Shown here piece after piece: positions 8,602 to 19,666 of a stretch of 64,000 nucleotides of DNA. Numbering within the stretch: position 1 is the stretch's first letter; each line of letters opens with the position of its first letter. Origin of the DNA: Sphingomonas ginsenosidivorax (GTDB lineage Bacteria > Pseudomonadota > Alphaproteobacteria > Sphingomonadales > Sphingomonadaceae); assembly GCF_007995065.1 (NCBI RefSeq), contig NZ_VOQR01000001.1, positions 3,227,001 to 3,291,000 of the forward strand. The letters are read 5' to 3'. A program made the position numbers and the translations under genes. The notes under the pieces are model-generated. The model made no database searches. It was given only the letters and a program-made list of their open reading frames with translations, and was not told where the DNA came from.

Positions 8602-9114
8602 TCAGTCCGGGTCGACCGGGCCGAAGCCGCCGAGCCCGCGCAGATATTGCAGGTGGATATGCGTGACGGTGATCCCCGCCCCGACGTCGATCAGCGCCTG
8701 GTCCACCCTGGGGCGCGAGCGGCCGAGCTTGCGGTTGCCGGGGAAACCGGCGCCGTCGCTCCAGAAGCTGAACTTGTTCTTGCCGTCGCGGTTGTGGACC
8801 AGCAGCAGCGCGTAGCGGCCGGGGCGTGCGACGCGCATGCACAGCGCGACCGGACCCTCGGCGGGGGTGGCGACGGTGATCCGCCGGAACGTCTTGCCCG
8901 CGGCGACCAGGTCCTTGTCGGGCTTCAGGAAATCGGCCTCGTCGGCGGGGTAGAGTTCGAGCTTGAGGTCGCCGGTGCGGTCCTTCAGGCCGGTCGCGTC
9001 GACCTGGATCGCGGGACCTTCGCTGGCGCGGCAGGCCGCCGCATCGGGTCCGAGGATTGCCTGCGCGACCGCGGGAACCGGGACCAGGAGCAGGCCGGCA
9101 AGCAGGCGCTTCAT
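8602..9114 (-). CDS. DUF2141 domain secreted protein
   Basis: The 170-residue protein has a signal peptide (MKRLLAGLLLVPVPAVAQA). A beta-rich body contains LKLELYPADEADFLKP, the PGRYALLLVHNRDGKNKF signature and GFPGNRKLG, typical of DUF2141. The family's molecular role is unknown. It starts with an ATGA overlap with the upstream membrane protein and is followed closely by the GT4 gene, so it is part of a glycan- or glycolipid-related operon. A periplasmic location is inferred. Confidence 0.8.
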   Translation of the reverse strand: MKRLLAGLLLVPVPAVAQAILGPDAAACRASEGPAIQVDATGLKDRTGDLKLELYPADEADFLKPDKDLVAAGKTFRRITVATPAEGPVALCMRVARPGRYALLLVHNRDGKNKFSFWSDGAGFPGNRKLGRSRPRVDQALIDVGAGITVTHIHLQYLRGLGGFGPVDPD

Positions 9115-10061
9115 GCAGCCTTCCGGGTGGCGAGCGCATGCAGGCTGAACAGCGCGAGCAGCACGACATGGACGAGCAATGTCAGCGCGGCGGTGAAGGC
9201 GATGAGTTCGGACAGGGCGCGGTCCTGCCCGATCAGCAGGATCGCGAAGCTCGCGAACAGCAGGTCCTTGTTGGGGACGAGCGGGAGCCGCGACACCAGC
9301 AGCCTTCCTGCGGCGAGGAACAGCCACATCCCGACCGACACGCCGGGCAGCGCGAAATGCCAGGCGAGCGCGATCAGCACCGATCCGGCAAGCAGTCGGA
9401 CGCAGTGCACGCCGAACACCCACCAGCGCGTGCGCGTGGGCAGCGAGAAGATCCGCGTCGAGAAGATCAGGAAGGGCAGCGACATGCCGAGCGTGATCGC
9501 GGCCGAGCCCAGCACGATGCGGAACTGGTCGGGCGTCAGCAGGCCGCGACCGAGCGGCAGCGCGACCGCGAGCATCGCCAGCGTGATCGCGTTCCCTGCG
9601 ATCGCGGAGAGGATGCTGACGTCCTTCACCGCGCCGAACGGCGCCGCCACCATCTTGGCATGGCTGCGCGCCCAGGCGTAGAAATAGGCTTCGCCCGAAT
9701 AGCCGAACACGACCTCGTTCGCGATCCGCTTCTTCAGCAGCGCGACCAGTCCGCCAAGGGGGATCCGCCAGAGCCGGCGGAAAATGACATAGTCGCCGGT
9801 CGGCAGCGACATGTAGAGCGCGGCGAAACAGAAATAGAAGCGCGGGTCGTGCGGGACCGAGCGGCTGAGCCCTGCCAGCCCGTGGCCGAGCAGTTCGCGC
9901 AGCAGCCCGGCGATCATCGCCAGCGTCAGCAGCGCCCCGATGATCGCGGGCCAGCGGGTCCTGACGGTCCTGAGCGGTTCGAGCCCGGCGATGTCCGCCG
10001 CGACCGCCGTCGCCGTGGCCTTCGCCGTCCCTGCCCGTCTGTCCGCGATGCGGCTTGCCAA
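9111..10061 (-). CDS. Polytopic membrane protein, possible lipid/glycan transporter-like
   Basis: The 316-residue protein has a charged N terminus and about seven to eight predicted membrane helices (for example WPAIIGALLTLAMIAGLL, AAITLGMSLPFLIF and LIAFTAALTLLVHVVLLAL). The layout and the PNKDLLF segment recall the YbhN/flippase-like (LPG synthase transmembrane domain) group, but the match is too weak to name. It is the first gene of a minus-strand operon with DUF2141 and GT4 and is divergent from a second GT4 gene. A role in moving or building an envelope glycolipid is inference from context only. Confidence 0.7.
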   Translation of the reverse strand: MASRIADRRAGTAKATATAVAADIAGLEPLRTVRTRWPAIIGALLTLAMIAGLLRELLGHGLAGLSRSVPHDPRFYFCFAALYMSLPTGDYVIFRRLWRIPLGGLVALLKKRIANEVVFGYSGEAYFYAWARSHAKMVAAPFGAVKDVSILSAIAGNAITLAMLAVALPLGRGLLTPDQFRIVLGSAAITLGMSLPFLIFSTRIFSLPTRTRWWVFGVHCVRLLAGSVLIALAWHFALPGVSVGMWLFLAAGRLLVSRLPLVPNKDLLFASFAILLIGQDRALSELIAFTAALTLLVHVVLLALFSLHALATRKAA

Positions 10062-10180
10062 TCGATCGTCCTTGGTTCGCAGCGGGTTGCCCGCGTGGCG
10101 TCGCCCATAGACACCTGGTTTGTGGCATGCACGTGAACATGGTTTCCATCGGACGCGATTCCCGCTCTAGCGGACGCGCC

Positions 10181-11278
10181 ATGCGCGCCGACCATATCCT
10201 GACCTATGCGCGCGACCTGCGCGGCGGCGGCGTCGAGCGCGCGCAGTTGCGGCTGGTGCGCGGATGGATCGCGGCGGGACGGCGCGTGACGTTGCTGATC
10301 GGATCGGACGCGGGGCCGCTGGCGCGCGAGATGCCGGAGGGCGTGCAGGTCGTGACCGGCATGACCTGGCGGACGCTGCCACGGCTGGTCGGCGACGCGG
10401 CGCCCGACATCCTGTTCTGTCCCGGGAACTTCTATACGGGGCTGGCGGCGTGGCTGCGGTTGCGCCTCGGTCGCGAAGGCCCGCCGATCGTGGCGAAGAT
10501 GTCGAACGCGCCGGTCCGCGCCGATCACGGGCCCGCGATGCGCGCGGTGCATGCCGGCTGGCTGGCGGTGCACGGGCGGTTCCTCGACCATCTGGTGGCG
10601 ATGACCCCGGCGACCGCGGCGGACGCGGCGCGCGCGCTGCGGATGGCGGGGCGGGTCAGCGTCATCCCCAACCCGCCCGCGGTGCCGATCGCCGACGCGG
10701 CGACGGGGCCCGCGCTACCGCCACGCTATATCCTCGGCGTCGGGCGGCTCGCGCCGCAGAAGCGCTGGGACCGGTTGATCGCGGCGATGCCGGCGCTGGC
10801 GGGCATCGACCTCGTCCTGCTCGGGGAAGGCACCGAGCGGACGGCGCTGACCACGCAGATCGCGGCGCTGGGGCTATCCGACCGCATCCACCTGCCCGGG
10901 CATGTCCCCGATCCGATGCCGGCGATGGCGGGCGCCACGGTGGTCGCGCTGACGTCGGATTTCGAGGGCGTGCCGGGGGTGCTGCGCGAGGCGCTGTCGG
11001 TCGGCACGCCGGTGGTCGCGACCGAGTCGAGCCGGGCGGTGGCGGAGATCGTCGACGACCCCACGCTCGGGACGATCGTGCCGCGCGACGACCCGGCGGC
11101 GCTGGTGGCCGCGCTGCGCCACTGGCTGACCGCGGATCGCCCTGCGCCGGTACCGCAGCCGGGCGCCGATTCGGCGCTGCGCTATCTCGCCCTGTTCGAC
11201 CGGCTCGTTACCGAGCAGCGGGTTACTGGGCGGCGTGCTCGGCCTCGCGCTCGGAACGACGCTCGAGCGCGGTCTTGA
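10181..11278 (+). CDS. GT4-family glycosyltransferase
   Basis: The 365-residue GT-B glycosyltransferase contains LRGGGVERAQ near the N terminus. Its donor domain has ILGVGRLAPQKRWDRLIAAM and the EX7E motif EGVPGVLRE followed by ALSVGTPVVA. I chose the ATG at 10181 (MRADHILTYARDL); in-frame ATGs at 10127 and 10139 are possible and no strong ribosome-binding site decides. The last about 18 codons, rich in Arg, lie inside the convergent AI-2E transporter gene and look like read-through past an ancestral stop. It pairs with the divergent operon at 7401-10061. Confidence 0.85.
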   Translation: MRADHILTYARDLRGGGVERAQLRLVRGWIAAGRRVTLLIGSDAGPLAREMPEGVQVVTGMTWRTLPRLVGDAAPDILFCPGNFYTGLAAWLRLRLGREGPPIVAKMSNAPVRADHGPAMRAVHAGWLAVHGRFLDHLVAMTPATAADAARALRMAGRVSVIPNPPAVPIADAATGPALPPRYILGVGRLAPQKRWDRLIAAMPALAGIDLVLLGEGTERTALTTQIAALGLSDRIHLPGHVPDPMPAMAGATVVALTSDFEGVPGVLREALSVGTPVVATESSRAVAEIVDDPTLGTIVPRDDPAALVAALRHWLTADRPAPVPQPGADSALRYLALFDRLVTEQRVTGRRARPRARNDARARS

Positions 11279-12278
11279 TCATTGCCGTCATCGGGTCGGC
11301 CAGTGCGAGCCCGAGGATGCCGAACAGCGCGCTCGCCACGATCTGTGCGCCGAGCGTCAGCGCCGGCGGCAGGTCGACGGTGCGCTTGGCGACCATCGGC
11401 ACGATCACATAGCCGTCGATCGTCTGCACCACGAGATAGGTGCCGATCGCCCAATAGCCCGTATCGACGCCCGCGCTGAACCCGACCGCGACCATCAGCA
11501 CGCCGGTCACGATCGCGCCGACATTGGGAATGAACGCCAGGATCCCCGCGATGATGCCGAGCAGCATCGCCATCGGCACGCCGCCGACTGCCAGCGCGAT
11601 GCCGCTCGCGACACCCTCGACCGCCATCCCGAGCAGCCGCCCGGCGAGCAGTTTGCGCAGCGTCGTGCCCATCTTGTCGAGCGTCCGGGCAAATTCGGGG
11701 CGCAGATCGGTCGGCATCATCCACGCAAGCCCGCGCGCGTAGGTGCCCGGATCCATCGCGATGAACAGCCCGAGGATCAGGATCATGAACATGCTCGTGA
11801 TCGCGCCGATCGCGGTGCCGACCCACGACGTCACTCGCCCGACCGAGCCGAGCGCCTCCTTGACGATGCCGTTGACGTCGGACGCGCCCGGCATCAGCCC
11901 CTTCGAGGTCAGATAGGTGGTGAAGCGATTGGCCTGCGATTCGAGCGTCGTGCGCAGCTGCATGACCTGTTCGCTGACCTGCACGCCGGTCAGGACGAAC
12001 GTCCCGATCAGGAACGCGAAGGTCAGCAGCACGACGATCAGCAACCGCCAGCCGCGCCCGATCGGCAGGACCCGCCCGAGCAGCCGCACGCCGCCATCGA
12101 GCAGCGCGGCGAAGACGATCCCGGCGAAGATGATCAGCAACGGCTGCACCAGCACGATCGTCAGCGCGATCGCACAGGCGAGGCCGAGCCAGATGAGAGC
12201 GCGCTTCAGTTCCTTGCGCAGGAACGGATCGCGCATCTCGACCGGGCTGCGTTCGGTCCCGGCGGTATCGTCGGCCAT
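11223..12278 (-). CDS. AI-2E family transporter (TerF/PerM-like membrane protein)
   Basis: This 351-residue inner-membrane protein has about eight helices in the family arrangement: an N-terminal pair around IALTIVLVQPLLIIFAGIVF, and C-terminal helices containing MLLGIIAGILAFIPNVGAIV. The FIPNVG motif is diagnostic. Family members export autoinducer-2, other small molecules or Na+, and the substrate is not predictable. It lies two bases downstream of lepB. Its C terminus (ERRSEREAEHAAQ) is overlapped by 56 bases by the convergent glycosyltransferase. Confidence 0.88.
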   Translation of the reverse strand: MADDTAGTERSPVEMRDPFLRKELKRALIWLGLACAIALTIVLVQPLLIIFAGIVFAALLDGGVRLLGRVLPIGRGWRLLIVVLLTFAFLIGTFVLTGVQVSEQVMQLRTTLESQANRFTTYLTSKGLMPGASDVNGIVKEALGSVGRVTSWVGTAIGAITSMFMILILGLFIAMDPGTYARGLAWMMPTDLRPEFARTLDKMGTTLRKLLAGRLLGMAVEGVASGIALAVGGVPMAMLLGIIAGILAFIPNVGAIVTGVLMVAVGFSAGVDTGYWAIGTYLVVQTIDGYVIVPMVAKRTVDLPPALTLGAQIVASALFGILGLALADPMTAMIKTALERRSEREAEHAAQ

Positions 12279-12279
12279 C

Positions 12280-13233
12280 CTAGTTGGTCGTTGCGGGATG
12301 GAGCGAGGTTCCGGCGCGGTTCGCGCGCAGCGACCCCCACCAGGTCAGCGGGTTGAAGTTCGCGTCGCCGTCGAGGCTGAAGGTGATGAATTCCGCGCGA
12401 CCGCCGAGATTCTCGTACGGCACCGGGCCGCCCAGGCCCAGCTGCGACAGCTCGAAGCGGCTGTCGGCGCTGCGGTCGCGGTTGTCGCCCATCAGGAAGA
12501 CGTGGTTGGCGGGGATCGTCACCGGGCCGTAATCGTCGCCCGGGCTCCAGCCGAGCTCGATCGTCTCGTAATGACGACCGTTCGGCAGCGTCTCCGTGAT
12601 CGTCGGCAGGCGGCACATCATCCGGCCGTCGCCCAGCGTCTCGCGTGCGCCGGGATAATCCTCTTCCTTGCACGGGCTGTTTGTGTCGACCGGGATCAGC
12701 GTGTCGTGGACGGCCCCGCGCTTCACCGGCGTGCCGTTCAGGATCACGACGCCGCCGCGGACCTCGAGCCGGTCGCCGGGCAGGCCGATGACGCGCTTGA
12801 TATAGTCGTTGTGCGTGCCCGGCGGGGTGACGATCACGACGTCGCCGCGCGTCGGCAGCGATCCGAACAACCGGCCCTTCATGAACGGGATCGCGACGCT
12901 CCAGCTCTCCTCGGGCCGATGCAGCACGACCGAGTTGAAGATCGCGACCGGGTTGGGGATCGTCGGCGAGACGAACGACCAGCCATAGGCGAATTTGGTG
13001 ACGACCAGCCGGTCGCCGATCCTGAGGCCCGGCAGCATCGATTCGCTGGGAATGTAGAAGGGCTTGGCGATGAAGCTGTGGAAGCCGAGCACGACCAGGA
13101 TCAGCCAGAAGATGCCCTTGATCTCGCCCCACCAGTCGGTGCCGCGGCGTTTCGCCTGGACCGGGGGCGGCGGGTCCGTCTCCGTTGTTTCGAGCCGGGG
13201 CGTTTCGCTGCCGTCCAACACCGCTTCCTTCAT
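12280..13233 (-). CDS. lepB: Signal peptidase I
   Basis: LepB removes Sec and Tat signal peptides at the outer face of the inner membrane. The 317-residue protein has one N-terminal membrane helix ([15 protein letters not shown]). Catalytic Ser65 is in [10 protein letters not shown], the general base Lys146 in [12 protein letters not shown], and the family box [12 protein letters not shown] is near residue 255. The ATG overlaps the acpS stop (ATGA), so the two are coupled. The order acpS-lepB is common in alphaproteobacteria. Confidence 0.96.
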   Translation of the reverse strand: MKEAVLDGSETPRLETTETDPPPPVQAKRRGTDWWGEIKGIFWLILVVLGFHSFIAKPFYIPSESMLPGLRIGDRLVVTKFAYGWSFVSPTIPNPVAIFNSVVLHRPEESWSVAIPFMKGRLFGSLPTRGDVVIVTPPGTHNDYIKRVIGLPGDRLEVRGGVVILNGTPVKRGAVHDTLIPVDTNSPCKEEDYPGARETLGDGRMMCRLPTITETLPNGRHYETIELGWSPGDDYGPVTIPANHVFLMGDNRDRSADSRFELSQLGLGGPVPYENLGGRAEFITFSLDGDANFNPLTWWGSLRANRAGTSLHPATTN

Positions 13234-13649
13234 CGATTCGCATCCGGGTCGAGGGGTACCGCTTCGATGATCACAAAGGCCTGCGCCCAGGGATGATCGT
13301 CGGTCATGGTCAGATGTACGCGGGCGCCGTGGCCGTGTGGCACCAACGCGTCAAGCCTCGCCTTGGCCCCGCCGGTCAGTGCGAGCGTCGGTGCGCCCGA
13401 GGGGGCGTTGACGACGCCGATGTCCTTCATGAACACGCCGGCGCGAAAGCCGGTGCCGACCGCCTTGGAAAACGCCTCCTTCGCGGCGAAGCGCTTGGCG
13501 AGCGTGCCGGCCTTGGTGAACGGGCGGCGGGCGGCCTTGGCGCGTTCGAGGTCGGTGAAGACGCGGGTCTCGAAGCGGTCGCCGAAGCGGTCGAGCGACG
13601 CCTGGATCCGATCGATGTTGCACAGGTCCGAGCCGAGGCCGAGGATCAT
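13230..13649 (-). CDS. acpS: Holo-[acyl-carrier-protein] synthase
   Basis: AcpS transfers 4'-phosphopantetheine from CoA to apo-ACP. The 139-residue protein has the metal-binding motif [12 protein letters not shown] (Asp8) and the second motif [13 protein letters not shown]. Length is typical. It starts an operon with lepB and the AI-2E transporter gene. Upstream lies a large inverted repeat and then pdxJ on the same strand. Confidence 0.96.
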   Translation of the reverse strand: MILGLGSDLCNIDRIQASLDRFGDRFETRVFTDLERAKAARRPFTKAGTLAKRFAAKEAFSKAVGTGFRAGVFMKDIGVVNAPSGAPTLALTGGAKARLDALVPHGHGARVHLTMTDDHPWAQAFVIIEAVPLDPDANR

Positions 13650-13676
13650 GATTGCGGTCGTTCAAGAAGAAGGTGG

Positions 13677-13852
13677 GTTCGCGCGGAGGCGCGGAGACGC
13701 GGAGGAGAAGAGAAGAAACTATTATTGCGCTGCGCGCGGATTGTGCCCGGCGTCGCAGACGCCTTTCCAGCATGACGATTGCGAACAGGGACAAGCCGCT
13801 CGACAGGAACCGCTTTCCCTTCTTCTCCGCGTCTCCGCGCCTCCGCGCGAAC
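13677..13852. repeat. Family E long inverted repeat (GCGGAGGCGCGGA type), copy 1
   Basis: The arms GTTCGCGCGGAGGCGCGGAG and its complement (ending CTCCGCGCGAAC) flank about 120 bases between acpS and pdxJ. The centre includes GAGAAGAGAAG and AGCATGAC, the latter reminiscent of other repeat families here. A nested relative lies at 50071-50325. Confidence 0.85.
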
Positions 13853-13892
13853 AAACCCTTCTTCTACCACCGTCGCCCCACGCGCATCCCCG

Positions 13893-14642
13893 CTACCCAC
13901 GCGCGGAGTCCATCGCGTCGCGCATCTGGCGGACCGCCTCGCCGAGACCGACGAACAGCGCCTCGCCGACCAGGAAATGGCCGATATTGAGTTCGCGGAC
14001 CTGCGGGATCGCGGCGATCGGCGCGACATTGGCATAGGTCAGGCCGTGGCCGGCATGGACCTCGACGCCGTTCTTGGCCGCCAGCGCGGCGGCGTCGGCG
14101 AGGCGGCGGAGCTCGGCGGTCTGCGCTTCGCCGTCGAGTTCGGCATAGCGCCCGGTGTGCAGCTCGACCACCGGCGCGCCGAGGCGGATCGCGGCGTCGA
14201 TCTGGCGTGCGTCGGGTTCGATGAACAGCGAGACGCGGATCGCGGCGTCGCGCAGCGCGGCGACCAGCGGGGCGAGCCGGTCGTACTGGCCGGCCGCGTC
14301 GAGCCCGCCCTCGGTGGTCAGCTCCTCGCGCTTCTCGGGGACGATGCACGCGGCGTGGGGGCGGTGGCGCAGCGCGATCGCGAGCATCTCGTCGGTCGCG
14401 GCCATTTCGAGATTGAGCGGGATCGACAACTCCGCCGACAGCCGCGCGATATCGTCGTCGGTGATGTGCCGCCGGTCCTCGCGCAGATGCGCGGTGATGC
14501 CGTCCGCCCCCGCCGCGGCGGCGACCAGCGCCGCGCGCACCGGATCGGGATAGCCCGCGCCGCGTGCGTTGCGGACCGTCGCGACGTGATCGATGTTGAC
14601 GCCGAGTCGGAGCGCGCCCGCGTCTGCGTGGTGGGGGGTCAT
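13893..14642 (-). CDS. pdxJ: Pyridoxine 5'-phosphate synthase
   Basis: PdxJ condenses 1-deoxyxylulose 5-phosphate with 3-amino-2-oxopropyl phosphate to make pyridoxine 5'-phosphate. The 249-residue TIM-barrel protein shows the family blocks [47 protein letters not shown] and [11 protein letters not shown]. The ATG at 14642 overlaps the pyrE stop (ATGA). The same reading frame stays open into pyrE DNA, but there is no coding sense there. Confidence 0.95.
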   Translation of the reverse strand: MTPHHADAGALRLGVNIDHVATVRNARGAGYPDPVRAALVAAAAGADGITAHLREDRRHITDDDIARLSAELSIPLNLEMAATDEMLAIALRHRPHAACIVPEKREELTTEGGLDAAGQYDRLAPLVAALRDAAIRVSLFIEPDARQIDAAIRLGAPVVELHTGRYAELDGEAQTAELRRLADAAALAAKNGVEVHAGHGLTYANVAPIAAIPQVRELNIGHFLVGEALFVGLGEAVRQMRDAMDSARG

Positions 14643-15235
14643 GCCGCCCGGCTCCCCGGCTTGATCGCGGGGATCGCCGTCAGTTCGGGCGGCAGCGCGT
14701 CGGCGGGATAGGTCGGCACGTCGAGCCGGATCAGCGGGAAGAACGGCACGCCCAGGTCGGCGGAGCCGTTCGAGCGGTCGACCAGCGCCGCGGCGGCGAC
14801 CGTGACGCCCCCGGCGCGACCGATCGCGGCGATCGCCTCGCGCGAGCTGAGCCCCGTGGTGACGACGTCCTCCATCATCAGCACCTGCTGCCCGGGTTCG
14901 AGCCGGAAGCCGCGGCGCAGTTCGAACACGCCGTCGGGACGTTCGAGGAACATCGCCTCGACGCCCAGCGCACGCGCCATTTCGTGCCCCGCGATCACCC
15001 CGCCCATCGCGGGCGAGACGACCGCGGCGATCTTCGCCCGCAGGTCGGCGGGGATGCGCTGCACCAGCGCCTCGGCGAGCCGGGCACCGCGCGCCGGGTC
15101 CATCAGGACGCGCGCGCATTGCAGGTAGCGCGAGCTGCGCAGCCCCGACGACAGGATGAAATGCCCTTCGAGCAAGGCGTCCGCGGCGCGGAACTCGGCC
15201 AGGACCGCGTCTTCGTTTATCGTCGTCTCGGTCAT
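14639..15235 (-). CDS. pyrE: Orotate phosphoribosyltransferase
   Basis: PyrE makes orotidine 5'-phosphate from orotate and PRPP in de novo pyrimidine synthesis. The 198-residue protein has the PRPP-binding loop [18 protein letters not shown] and the N-terminal segment [16 protein letters not shown]. The start at 15235 ([12 protein letters not shown]) gives the normal length; upstream in-frame codons run into non-coding sequence. It is the first gene of a pyrE-pdxJ pair and is divergent from ctaC. Confidence 0.95.
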   Translation of the reverse strand: MTETTINEDAVLAEFRAADALLEGHFILSSGLRSSRYLQCARVLMDPARGARLAEALVQRIPADLRAKIAAVVSPAMGGVIAGHEMARALGVEAMFLERPDGVFELRRGFRLEPGQQVLMMEDVVTTGLSSREAIAAIGRAGGVTVAAAALVDRSNGSADLGVPFFPLIRLDVPTYPADALPPELTAIPAIKPGSRAA

Positions 15236-15443
15236 CTCTGGCTCCTGCGCAACGCGCCCGCTGATAGAAGCCGCCCGCCGGCCGCGCAACGCAGGCCACG
15301 GACAGGCCGGCAAAATTCGTCTGCAACGGTGCTTGAGGCCGATGCGCGCGCCGCGTATAGGCCCTAGGCAAAAGGGCAGGTGCGTGCCCGCCGACCCATC
15401 GCCATTGGGTTTTCAGCCATCGCAACAGGGGTCAAGGATAACG

Positions 15444-16625
15444 ATGCGCAAAATGAGGATCCGAGGAATCGCGATCGCAGCGGGGATCGCCCTGGCGAGT
15501 CTCGGCGGCGTCGCCGGCCAGGCGGCAAGTCCCGCAACGACCCCCACAACGACCCCTGCCCCCCAGGCCGCCGCGGCCCCCGCAGGCGTCTCCAACACCG
15601 CGCCGACCACGTCGGCCGCCCCCGCGACCGCCGCACCCGCCAGCCCCGAGCTCGCGGTGGACGGCGCGCCGGCGATGGCGGTGCAGCCGCATGTCGGCCA
15701 GCCGACCGCCGGCGTCTTCGGATTGCAGACGCAGGTCACCAAGAACGGCGTGTTCGCGCACTGGATGCATGATTCGATCCTGATGCCGACGATCACCGCG
15801 GTCTGCGTGCTCGTCCTGGCGCTGCTCGCCTGGGTCATCTTCCGCTTCCGCCGCGGTGCCAATCCGGTGCCGTCGAAGACCAGCCACAACACCTTCATCG
15901 AGATCATCTGGACGCTGGCCCCGGTCGTCATCCTGGTGCTGATCGCGGTGCCGTCGATCGGGCTGCTGCAGGCGCAGTTCAAGCCCGCGCCGTCGGGTGC
16001 CGTGACGCTGAAGGCGATCGGCAACCAATGGTACTGGACCTATCAATATCCCGACAATGGCGGTTTCGAGATCACCGCCAACATGTTGAAGGAAAAGGAC
16101 CAGGTCGGTCCCGGCGAGCGTGCGCGCACCGATGCCGACGGTCCCCGCCTGCTGGCGGCCGACAACCGCATCGTGCTGCCGGTCGGCGTGCCGATCCGCC
16201 TGATCACCACCGCGAACGACGTGATCCACAGCTGGGCGGTTCCCGCCTTCTGGATCAAGCTCGACGCGATCCCGGGCCGCCTCAACGAGACGAGCTTCAC
16301 GATCGACAAGCCCGGCGTGTATTTCGGCCAGTGCAGCGAACTGTGCGGCGCGCGCCATGCGTTCATGCCGATCGCGGTCGAAGCGGTCCCGCCGGCGCAG
16401 TTCGCCGCCTGGGTCCGCGCCAAGGGCGGCACGATGCCGACCCCGGGCAAGGCGTCGGACAAGGTGATCCCGCAGCCCGGCGCCGATGGCTCGGCCGCCA
16501 AGGTGGACGAGGCGGCTGCCGCGTCGAACACCACCGGCCCGGTCGAGAACGCAACGACTGCAGCCCCTGCGACCACGCAGGGCGCGACCTCCAACCCGGC
16601 CGGTGCCGGCAACGCTGGACAGTGA
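15444..16625 (+). CDS. ctaC: Cytochrome c oxidase subunit II
   Basis: Subunit II accepts electrons from cytochrome c through the binuclear CuA centre. The 393-residue precursor has a signal peptide ([19 protein letters not shown]) and an Ala/Thr/Pro-rich periplasmic stretch. Two membrane helices follow (about 115-140 and 155-180), then the cupredoxin domain with [16 protein letters not shown] and CuA ligands in [14 protein letters not shown]. An unusual low-complexity Ala/Thr tail of about 60 residues follows the CuA domain. The gene is one base from ctaD. Confidence 0.95.
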   Translation: MRKMRIRGIAIAAGIALASLGGVAGQAASPATTPTTTPAPQAAAAPAGVSNTAPTTSAAPATAAPASPELAVDGAPAMAVQPHVGQPTAGVFGLQTQVTKNGVFAHWMHDSILMPTITAVCVLVLALLAWVIFRFRRGANPVPSKTSHNTFIEIIWTLAPVVILVLIAVPSIGLLQAQFKPAPSGAVTLKAIGNQWYWTYQYPDNGGFEITANMLKEKDQVGPGERARTDADGPRLLAADNRIVLPVGVPIRLITTANDVIHSWAVPAFWIKLDAIPGRLNETSFTIDKPGVYFGQCSELCGARHAFMPIAVEAVPPAQFAAWVRAKGGTMPTPGKASDKVIPQPGADGSAAKVDEAAAASNTTGPVENATTAAPATTQGATSNPAGAGNAGQ

Positions 16626-16626
16626 T

Positions 16627-18288
<1,662 letters not shown>

Positions 18289-18384
18289 GGCGGACAAGGG
18301 CCATCAGGCCCCCGCCCGGCCGGCCGGCACCGCCCGTCCGACGACATGGGATTTACTGCCATGTCGGGCCAGCCGAGAGACCGA

Positions 18385-18411
18385 CGCCCCGGGGAAACCC
18401 GGGGCGTTTTT
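18385..18411 (+). terminator. Intrinsic terminator after ctaCD
   Basis: A nine-base-pair G+C stem (CGCCCCGGG / CCCGGGGCG) with a GAAA loop is followed by TTTTT. A weaker hairpin, CGACATGG / CCATGTCG, lies just upstream at about 18342-18367. The terminator separates ctaCD from the ctaB-ctaE assembly genes. Confidence 0.85.
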
Positions 18412-18423
18412 CGTTTCCGCCCT

Positions 18424-18529
18424 CGTCATGCTGAACTCGGTTCAGCATCCACCGAGCGGCACGCGGCGCCCGATCGAGACGGTGGCGCCTGCCTGCCGGT
18501 GGATCCTGAAACGAGTTCAGGATGACGGG
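18424..18529. repeat. Family D palindrome pair (CTGAA.TTCAG type), copy 1
   Basis: The left hairpin GTCATGCTGAACTCGGTTCA and the right hairpin GGATCCTGAAACGAGTTCAG, ending GATGACGG, are in opposite orientation. The outer ends read GTCA and TGAC. With the preceding terminator this accounts for the 314-base gap before ctaB. A second copy is at 33332-33421. Confidence 0.85.
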
Positions 18530-18602
18530 AGGATGAAAGGCCGCCGCTCGCCAAAAACCCCGCCTTCCCCCGAACCGCTGCAACGCGTATAGCCCCGCGA
18601 TC

Positions 18603-19502
18603 ATGACCACCGCCGCTCCCCTCCTGCCGCCGGCCGAATGGCGCGACTTCCTGGCGCTGACCAAGCCGCGGGTGATGACGCTGGTCGTCTTCACCGGGCT
18701 GTGCGGGATGCTGGCGGCACCCGTGCCGATCCACCCGGTGATCGGATTCGCGGCGATCCTGTGCATCGCGCTCGGCGCGGGCGCGGCGGGTGCGCTCAAC
18801 CAGTGGTACGAGGCCGACATCGACGCGATCATGCGCCGGACGCAGAAGCGCCCGCTGCCCGGCGGCCGGATGGACCGCCAGTCGGCGCTGCATTTCGGCG
18901 TCGGCCTGAGCGCGTTCTCGGTGCTGTTCATGGGCTTTGCCGTGAACCTGGTCGCCGCCGCGATCCTCGCCGTGTCGATCCTGTTCTACGTCTTCGTCTA
19001 CACCGTCTGGCTGAAGCGCCGGACGCCGCAGAACATCGTCATCGGCGGTGCGGCCGGCGCGTTTCCGCCGCTGATCGGCTGGGCGGCGGCGACCGGCGAC
19101 GTCGCGCTGCTGCCGGTCCTGCTGTTCCTGCTCGTCTTCCTGTGGACGCCGCCGCATTTCTGGGCGCTCGCGCTGTTCGTGAAGATCGATTACGCCAATG
19201 CGGGCGTCCCGATGCTGCCCGTCGTCGCGGGCGAGCGCGTGACGCGGACGCAGATCGGGCTCTACACCATCCCGATGGCCGCCGCCGCGGTGCTGCCCTG
19301 GCCGCTGGGCCTGACGGGCCCGATCTACGGGGTCGCCGCGACCCTGCTCACCGCGTGGTTCGCGCTGCTCGCGGTTCGCGTGGCGACGCGCACTACCCAT
19401 GTCGACGACGCGATGAAGCCGGAGAAGGCCTTGTTCAAATATTCGATCCTGTACCTGTTCGCGACGTTCGGCGCGCTCGTGCTCGACCGGTGGTTCGCAT
19501 GA
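18603..19502 (+). CDS. ctaB: Protoheme IX farnesyltransferase (heme O synthase)
   Basis: CtaB (CyoE) attaches farnesyl to heme B, giving heme O for later conversion to heme A. The 299-residue UbiA-superfamily membrane protein has the first Asp-rich motif [21 protein letters not shown] and about nine helices. A second conserved block around [21 protein letters not shown] is intact. It begins the second part of the oxidase cluster and overlaps the next small gene (ATGA). Confidence 0.95.
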   Translation: MTTAAPLLPPAEWRDFLALTKPRVMTLVVFTGLCGMLAAPVPIHPVIGFAAILCIALGAGAAGALNQWYEADIDAIMRRTQKRPLPGGRMDRQSALHFGVGLSAFSVLFMGFAVNLVAAAILAVSILFYVFVYTVWLKRRTPQNIVIGGAAGAFPPLIGWAAATGDVALLPVLLFLLVFLWTPPHFWALALFVKIDYANAGVPMLPVVAGERVTRTQIGLYTIPMAAAAVLPWPLGLTGPIYGVAATLLTAWFALLAVRVATRTTHVDDAMKPEKALFKYSILYLFATFGALVLDRWFA

Positions 19503-19666
19503 CCCCCGACGAGCCGCGCATCGCCCCCGCCCCTGTCACGGACGACGTAATCCGCCGCCGCCAGCGCGGGCGGGCGCGCGTGATGGCGTTGCTGCTGGGC
19601 GCGTTCGTGATCCTCGTCTTCGCGATCTCGATCGCCAAGATCCAGGCGGGGATGCCGCACGGATGA
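19499..19666 (+). CDS. Small single-helix membrane protein in the cytochrome oxidase operon
   Basis: This 55-residue ORF lies between ctaB and ctaG with ATGA overlaps at both ends. It has a Pro-rich start ([16 protein letters not shown]), an Arg-rich patch ([10 protein letters not shown]) and one helix ([20 protein letters not shown]). Small one-helix proteins at this position are common in alphaproteobacterial cox operons (CoxF-like). A role in oxidase assembly or as an accessory subunit is inferred from position only. Confidence 0.75.
   Translation: MTPDEPRIAPAPVTDDVIRRRQRGRARVMALLLGAFVILVFAISIAKIQAGMPHG

Noticed and set aside
13893..15425. A single long minus-strand frame covering pdxJ and continuing upstream
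   Set aside because: Only the pdxJ part makes a family protein; upstream it is the wrong frame of pyrE.
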